Shown: positions 6,585-10,938 of the stretch, one piece after another
How the letters are laid out: every line of letters starts with the position of its first letter
How positions within the stretch are numbered: the stretch's first letter is position 1
Notes under the pieces: model-generated
The model's database searches: none
What the model saw: the letters and a program-made list of their open reading frames with translations, nothing else
What the model was told of the DNA's origin: nothing
Position numbers and translations under genes: made by a program
Origin: Methylorubrum extorquens
GTDB lineage: Bacteria > Pseudomonadota > Alphaproteobacteria > Rhizobiales > Beijerinckiaceae
Assembly (NCBI GenBank): GCA_019695455.1
Contig: JAEUAC010000178.1
Location: 1 to 10,938 of the forward strand
DNA length: 10,938 nucleotides
Direction: 5' to 3'

Positions 6585-7873
6585 TGGCGACGGCGCTCGC
6601 ACCCCGCACGGCTCCGGCCGAGGTCGGCTCGCTCCTCTCGCCCGGCGGCATCGAGGCCTGGCGGGTCGAATCGGACTTCGTGCCGCTCGTGGCGCTCGCC
6701 TTCACGTTCGAGGGCGGCGCCGCGCAGGATCCGCCCGGCAAGTCCGGCGCGGGCCAGATGCTCGCTCGTCTCCTCGACGAAGGCGCCGGGCCCTACGGGT
6801 CGGACGCGTTCCAGGAGAGGCTGGCCAGCCGGGCGATCGAGCTCGGCTTCACGGCGGGCCCGGATGGCATCGGCGGCTCGCTGAAGACGCTGGTCGAGCA
6901 CGCCGACGAAGCCTTCGCGCTGCTGCGCCTGGCTCTGACCGAGCCCCGGTTCGACCCGGAAGCGATCGAGCGGGTCCGCGCCCAGACCCTGGCGGGCCTG
7001 CGCTACCAGGCGAACGATCCCGGCACCGTCGCGACCCGGCGGTTCTTCGCCGAGGCCTTTCCGGGCCACGCCTACGGCCATCCGATCGGCGGCACGATCG
7101 AATCGGTCTCGGCCGTGACCCGGGACGACCTCGTCGACCTGCACGCGCGGATCTTCGCCCGGGCCGGCGTGAAGGTCGCCGTCGTCGGCTCCATCGGCGC
7201 CGGGGATCTCGCGCGACGGCTGGACCAGGTCTTCGGCGACCTGCCCGAGGGAGCCCGGCTCGCCGCCGTCCCCGGCACAGCGCCGACCGGTCTCGGCCGG
7301 CGGGTCGTCGTGGATCTCGACGTGCCGCAATCCGTCATCCGCTTCGGCATGGCGGGCCTCCCGTGGAGCGATCCCGACTTCATCCCGGCCTACGTGCTGA
7401 ACCACGTCCTCGGCGGCGGCGCCTTCACGTCCCGCCTGTTCCAGGAGGTGCGGGAGAAGCGCGGCCTCGCCTACGGCGTCGGCACGTCGCTCGTCTCCTA
7501 CAAGCGCGCCGCCATGACGTGGGGCTACACGGCGACCAAGAACGAGCGCGTGGCCGAGTGCCTGGAGGTCATCGCCGACGAGATCCGCCGCCTGAGCCAC
7601 GAGGGGCCCAGCGAGGACGAGCTCGCGAAGGCGCGGGACTACCTCACCGGCTCCTACGCGCTCGGCTTCGACACCTCCACCAAGATCGCCCACCAGCTCG
7701 TGCAGATCTCCTTCGAGAACCTCGGCATCGACTACATTCGCCGCCGCAACGAGCTGGTCGAGGCCGTGACGCAGGAGGACGTGCGCCGGGCCGCCGCCCG
7801 CACCCTGGCGGACGGCCGCATGCTGACCGTGATCGCGGGCCGGCCGACCGGGATCGAATCGAGCGTCGACTAG
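6584..7873 (+). CDS. M16 family protein, non-catalytic partner subunit
   Basis: This 429-residue M16B homologue begins at the ATG within TGATG, overlapping the previous stop by one base, which is a translational-coupling arrangement. At the zinc-motif position HxxEH is replaced by QMLAR (residues 58-62), so all three ligand residues of the motif are gone and the protein should not be a peptidase alone. The C-terminal half keeps the family's substrate-binding pair: Arg284 in TSRLFQEVREKRG and Tyr297 in LAYGVG. Known M16B heterodimers, such as mitochondrial processing peptidase and the described Sphingomonas pair, divide the zinc site and the Arg/Tyr site between subunits in this way. I infer that it pairs with the preceding gene product. 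No signal peptide or membrane segment is visible. Its TAG stop shares a CTAG with the stop of the opposing cyclase gene. Confidence 0.95.
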   Translation: MATALAPRTAPAEVGSLLSPGGIEAWRVESDFVPLVALAFTFEGGAAQDPPGKSGAGQMLARLLDEGAGPYGSDAFQERLASRAIELGFTAGPDGIGGSLKTLVEHADEAFALLRLALTEPRFDPEAIERVRAQTLAGLRYQANDPGTVATRRFFAEAFPGHAYGHPIGGTIESVSAVTRDDLVDLHARIFARAGVKVAVVGSIGAGDLARRLDQVFGDLPEGARLAAVPGTAPTGLGRRVVVDLDVPQSVIRFGMAGLPWSDPDFIPAYVLNHVLGGGAFTSRLFQEVREKRGLAYGVGTSLVSYKRAAMTWGYTATKNERVAECLEVIADEIRRLSHEGPSEDELAKARDYLTGSYALGFDTSTKIAHQLVQISFENLGIDYIRRRNELVEAVTQEDVRRAAARTLADGRMLTVIAGRPTGIESSVD

Positions 7874-8805
7874 AGCCCGGCCGGGATCGCGGACCCGACG
7901 ACGAATTGCACGCAGGAGCCGGGATCCTGCCCGGTCGGGTGGCCGAAGCCGATCGTGCCGTCCCGGTTGAGGATCAGCTCCTCGCGGCGGAGATGCATCT
8001 CGCCCGTCTCGGACCTCACGAAGGTGCCGTTCGACGAGTGGTCGACGAGCACCCAGCGGTCGCGCCGGCGTTCGATGGTGGCGTGGCTCCGCGACGCCGA
8101 CGAGGCCGGGATGACGACGTCGTTGGCCGGGTCGCGACCGATGGAGATGCTGGGCCGCTCGCCGTCGAACGCGTAATCCGTGAAGCCGAGCCGCAGCGTC
8201 AGGGCCGTGGGCAGCGTCGGCGCCGCCGGGAAGTCCTGGAGGCCGATCACCGTGAAGCGGTTTGCCCCTCCCCCATCCTGCCAGAGGAGTTCCACCACCG
8301 GCACGCCGTCCGGCTTGCCCTTGACGGAGAGGATGTCGAGCCCGCGCGTCTGGAACCGGTGCCCGCGCGGCAGCAGCGACTCGGCCTCGCCCGTCGTGAT
8401 GACCTGGCAGCGCTGGGCGAGCTGGACCATCCGGGCCGCCATGTTGACGGTCGCGCCGAAGAAGTCGCCGTTGGTCTCGATCGCCTGCCCGAATGCGAAG
8501 CCGACGCGGAGGCCGAGCTTCACGGGCTCGCCGCCCGGACCGGGAAGGGCCGGCAGCGCGTCGACCTTGCGCTGCGCATCGTGGGCGGCGTTCCAGGTGT
8601 CGACGGCGGTCGGGAAGCACGCCATGATCTCGTCGCCGATCGTCTTGACGACGTAGCCCTTGTTCGAGCTGACCACGTTGCCCACGACGCCGAGGCACAT
8701 CTCGATGGCCGCGAGCGCGCCGCGGTTCCCGAACGCCTCGTAGAGCCGCATGCTGCCCGCGATGTCGGCGAAGAGGATCCCTACGTCGCGCGTCTGCCGC
8801 GTCAT
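7870..8805 (-). CDS. Class III adenylate/guanylate cyclase with C-terminal FHA domain
   Basis: The 311-residue soluble protein has two modules. Residues about 7-175 form a class III nucleotidyl cyclase domain: metal-binding Asp14 (LFADIAGS) and Asp58 (TIGDEIM), Lys54 and Asp114 at the positions that usually recognise adenine, and Asn121 and Arg125 (TVNMAAR) for the transition state. The key residues therefore favour an active adenylate cyclase making cAMP, though cGMP cannot be excluded. Residues about 200-302 form a forkhead-associated domain with SIGRD (221-225), SRSH (238-241) and SSNGTF (257-262), the phosphothreonine-binding core. No transmembrane segment or signal peptide is seen, so it should be cytosolic. 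The ATG at 8805 leaves six residues before the first cyclase strand; its ribosome binding site is poor. Binding of a Ser/Thr-phosphorylated partner may control or localise it, but no kinase is in the window. ettA lies 167 bases upstream on the same strand. Confidence 0.94.
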   Translation of the reverse strand: MTRQTRDVGILFADIAGSMRLYEAFGNRGALAAIEMCLGVVGNVVSSNKGYVVKTIGDEIMACFPTAVDTWNAAHDAQRKVDALPALPGPGGEPVKLGLRVGFAFGQAIETNGDFFGATVNMAARMVQLAQRCQVITTGEAESLLPRGHRFQTRGLDILSVKGKPDGVPVVELLWQDGGGANRFTVIGLQDFPAAPTLPTALTLRLGFTDYAFDGERPSISIGRDPANDVVIPASSASRSHATIERRRDRWVLVDHSSNGTFVRSETGEMHLRREELILNRDGTIGFGHPTGQDPGSCVQFVVGSAIPAGL

Positions 8806-8943
8806 CGGCCCGCCCCGTGCCCGGATCCCGTCGCGCCACCTGCGACAGACATGCCGTCGAGCCCTGACGTCATAGAGGGCGGCGAAGGCGAGAGGAAGCC
8901 TCCCGCGGCCTCGCCACGCCGTCGTCGCGTCCCGATCCGCTAC

Positions 8944-8963
8944 CGCCCGGCGCGAGCCGGGCG
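8944..8963 (-). terminator. Possible ettA terminator or mRNA-stabilising hairpin
   Basis: A perfect eight-pair inverted repeat, CGCCCGGC with GCCGGGCG around a four-base loop, begins nine bases past the ettA stop. No T-tract follows on the minus strand, so it is not a canonical intrinsic terminator. It may instead protect a 3' end, or give partial termination before the cyclase gene. Confidence 0.35.
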
Positions 8964-8972
8964 CGCAGGCGT

Positions 8973-10625
<1,653 letters not shown>

Positions 10626-10670
10626 GGGTCCGGGTTCCTGCTCGCGCGATCTCGGGGATTGGCTCCAGCG

Positions 10671-10698
10671 ATTAGCAGCGCGGCCGTCCCGCAGCAAG
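10671..10698 (-). promoter_or_regulatory. Possible sigma-70-type promoter for ettA
   Basis: Read on the minus strand, CTTGCT (10698-10693) and GCTAAT (10676-10671) are separated by 16 bases and lie about 46-73 bases upstream of the ettA ATG. The -10 element matches TATAAT at four of six positions and the -35 element is weak. This is the most promoter-like pair I found in the divergent region, but the match is modest. Confidence 0.25.
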
Positions 10699-10749
10699 AC
10701 GAGAGGCGCGAAGTTCCGCGTCGCGTTAGGGTGCTGTTTACCATCCGGG

Positions 10750-10764
10750 CGGCAAAGGTTGCCG
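10750..10764. repeat. Perfect 6-3-6 inverted repeat in the divergent intergenic region
   Basis: CGGCAA and TTGCCG flank the three-base spacer AGG, ending 21 bases before the ATG at 10786. As DNA it could be an operator for a dimeric regulator of the right-hand gene; as RNA it would be a short hairpin near the 5' end of that gene's transcript. The symmetry is seen directly; the function is inference. Confidence 0.4.
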
Positions 10765-10785
10765 GGTCGCTCCGGAGTCATCGAG

Positions 10786-10938
10786 ATGGAACAGGCCCTT
10801 CGCGCCCGACAGGATCCCGCACCCGAATACCGGGCCGATCCCGCGCGCCCGGCCGCCGACACGCTGTCGGACGTGTTCGACAAGGTGCTCCGCTTCGCCG
10901 GCGGCCGCTGCCAGGACGGCCAGCCGGGACAGGCCTAC
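10786..10938 (+). CDS. N-terminal fragment of an unidentified protein, 3' truncated by the window edge
   Basis: An open frame of 51 codons runs to the end of the window from ATG 10786, with GGAG (10774-10777) eight bases upstream, a good ribosome binding site. The first 25 residues are charged and rich in Pro and Ala. The next segment, DTLSDVFDKVLRFAGG (from about residue 25), looks helical and is weakly reminiscent of the opening of AraC-family effector domains, but that is not enough to name it. Codon third positions turn strongly G/C after the first dozen codons, in keeping with genuine coding. It is transcribed divergently from ettA across a 160-base region with an inverted repeat. No signal peptide is apparent. 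The product is unknown. Confidence 0.6.
   Translation, partial: MEQALRARQDPAPEYRADPARPAADTLSDVFDKVLRFAGGRCQDGQPGQAY

Noticed and set aside
6560..8839. Minus-strand open frame of 759 codons spanning the second M16 gene and the cyclase
   Set aside because: It is antisense to the M16 gene and out of frame with the cyclase on its own strand. It lacks domains and has the skewed Arg/Ala content of a shadow frame.
10626..10883. Upstream start of ettA at 10883 adding 86 residues
   Set aside because: The extra residues match no EttA N-terminus, and ATG 10625 has both the family start and a good ribosome binding site. The extension would also cover the divergent promoter region and the start of the gene at 10786.

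Overview
This 10.9 kb window is a GC-rich chromosomal segment, with third codon positions almost all G or C. It most likely comes from an alphaproteobacterium of the Hyphomicrobiales, perhaps near Methylobacteriaceae. That placement rests on the gene order, on the alphaproteobacterial-style IleS tail and on the lspA - DUF3035-like - M16 - M16 arrangement; the genus cannot be fixed by eye. I see no insertion sequence, prophage, CRISPR array, tRNA or rRNA, and no sign of recent transfer. The content is core housekeeping.

Plus strand, positions 1-7873, is one run of co-directional genes: ribF (5' end outside the window, FMN/FAD synthesis), ileS (isoleucyl-tRNA synthetase), lspA (lipoprotein signal peptidase), a small exported protein resembling the DUF3035/BamF family, and two M16 metallopeptidase-family genes. 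ribF-ileS-lspA is a widespread proteobacterial order. The two M16 genes overlap by one base (TGATG). The first keeps the zinc-binding HxxEH motif and the second has lost it, while the second keeps an Arg/Tyr pair that the first has lost, so together they look like one heterodimeric protease. The 182-base gap between ribF and ileS holds a 15-codon ORF with two adjacent Ile codons and several possible alternative hairpins. It is a speculative leader-peptide candidate and the least explained element here.

Minus strand, positions 10625-7870, carries ettA (ABC-F translation factor) and then a class III nucleotidyl cyclase fused to an FHA domain. The cyclase converges on the second M16 gene so tightly that both TAG stop codons lie in the same CTAG palindrome, leaving no intergenic space.

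At the right edge a new plus-strand gene begins at 10786, divergent from ettA. Only 51 codons are visible. The 160-base divergent region contains a perfect 6-3-6 inverted repeat. No gene-free stretch exceeds 300 bases. No wholly new multi-gene system is evident; the items most worth following up are the ileS leader candidate, the lipobox-less DUF3035-like protein beside lspA, and the complementary M16 pair.
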